NCBI GenBank assembly: GCA_028293225.1
Contig: JAQGPE010000431.1
Location: 1 to 5,862 of the forward strand
Direction: 5' to 3'
Source: Akkermansiaceae bacterium
Lineage (GTDB): Bacteria > Verrucomicrobiota > Verrucomicrobiia > Verrucomicrobiales > Akkermansiaceae
DNA length: 5,862 nucleotides
Shown here: positions 5,757 to 5,862 of the stretch, one piece after another
How the letters are laid out: the number at the start of each line of letters is the position of its first letter
Numbering within the stretch: the first letter of the stretch is position 1
The notes under the pieces: model-generated
What the model saw: only the letters and a program-made list of their open reading frames with translations
What the model was told of the DNA's origin: nothing
Databases searched by the model: none
Program-made: the position numbers and the translations under genes

Positions 5757-5757
5757 A
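5752..5757 (+). promoter_or_regulatory. Possible -10 box (TATAAA) before the last gene
   Basis: TATAAA overlaps the stop of the small hypothetical gene and lies 50 nt upstream of the ATG at 5808. The following stretch to 5807 is notably A-rich. The best -35-like hexamer (TTCAAC, 5733-5738) is only 13 bp away, too close for a standard promoter, so this rests on the -10 match alone. Confidence 0.2.
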
Positions 5758-5807
5758 AACTCTGTGGCGAGCCGCTCGAAAAAACTTTGAACATTCCGCA
5801 GAACGCG

Positions 5808-5862
5808 ATGTCTAAAGGGGTTTCAAAAGCCAAAAAGACCAAAATTCTACCCGACATGCTGT
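5808..5862 (+). CDS. Start of a rightward gene cut by the window edge
   Basis: An ATG at 5808 opens a frame that continues to the right edge without a stop (18 codons seen, MSKGVSKAKKTKILPDML). The start is Lys- and Ser-rich, with no signal peptide, which suggests a cytoplasmic or nucleic-acid-binding protein. The codons here are richer in A than in the rest of the window (AAA, AAG, ATT). No clear Shine-Dalgarno precedes it. It is too short to assign a family. It could be a chance frame, though the drop in GC at the upstream gap fits a promoter region followed by a real gene start. Confidence 0.5.
   Translation, partial: MSKGVSKAKKTKILPDML

Noticed and set aside
5768..5784. CGAG-CCG-CTCG hairpin followed by an A-run before the last gene
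   Set aside because: A four-pair stem with a three-base loop is too weak, and on the strand where T's occur they lie on the wrong side of the stem.

Overview
This window is high-GC bacterial chromosomal DNA with no RNA gene, mobile element or CRISPR array that I can see. Lineage is inferred from gene content only. It combines a secreted zinc metalloprotease carrying a C-terminal 'YRVESST..SGW' beta-domain that ends in FYRL, a DUF4105/Lnb_N protein, weak Shine-Dalgarno use and G/C-rich codons. This fits a member of the Verrucomicrobiota (Luteolibacter/Haloferula-like), but I cannot prove it from the window.

Layout. Positions 1-1134 hold a leftward (minus-strand) cluster of three genes: a small single-pass membrane or secreted protein (1134-904), an unrecognised 106-aa protein (836-516), and a DUF4272 protein (519 to beyond the left edge). 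The last two overlap by ATGA. Positions 1135-1268 are a divergent intergenic region with a striking AT-only inverted repeat (1155-1189) in otherwise GC-rich DNA. From there a rightward set runs to the end: a two-TM protein with a TPR-like tail (1269-1802), an EamA/DMT 10-TM transporter (1811-2767), a three-TM protein with a DUF4105/Lnb N-terminal periplasmic domain (2722-3777), a secreted M8-like metalloprotease (3843-5060), a DUF486 four-TM protein of the DMT superfamily (5110-5514), a small hypothetical membrane protein (5559-5756), and the first codons of a further gene (5808 to beyond the right edge).

The three genes 1269-3777 are packed with an 8-nt gap and then an overlap (or a 23-nt gap if a later start is used), so they are likely one transcript concerned with the cell envelope. 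The metalloprotease and DUF486 genes have longer leaders and may have their own promoters. No known multi-gene pathway is evident. The most informative items are the metalloprotease, whose apparent third zinc ligand lies 40 residues downstream next to a Cys-flanked, less GC-rich insert, the Lnb-type protein, and the odd start region of the DUF486 gene.
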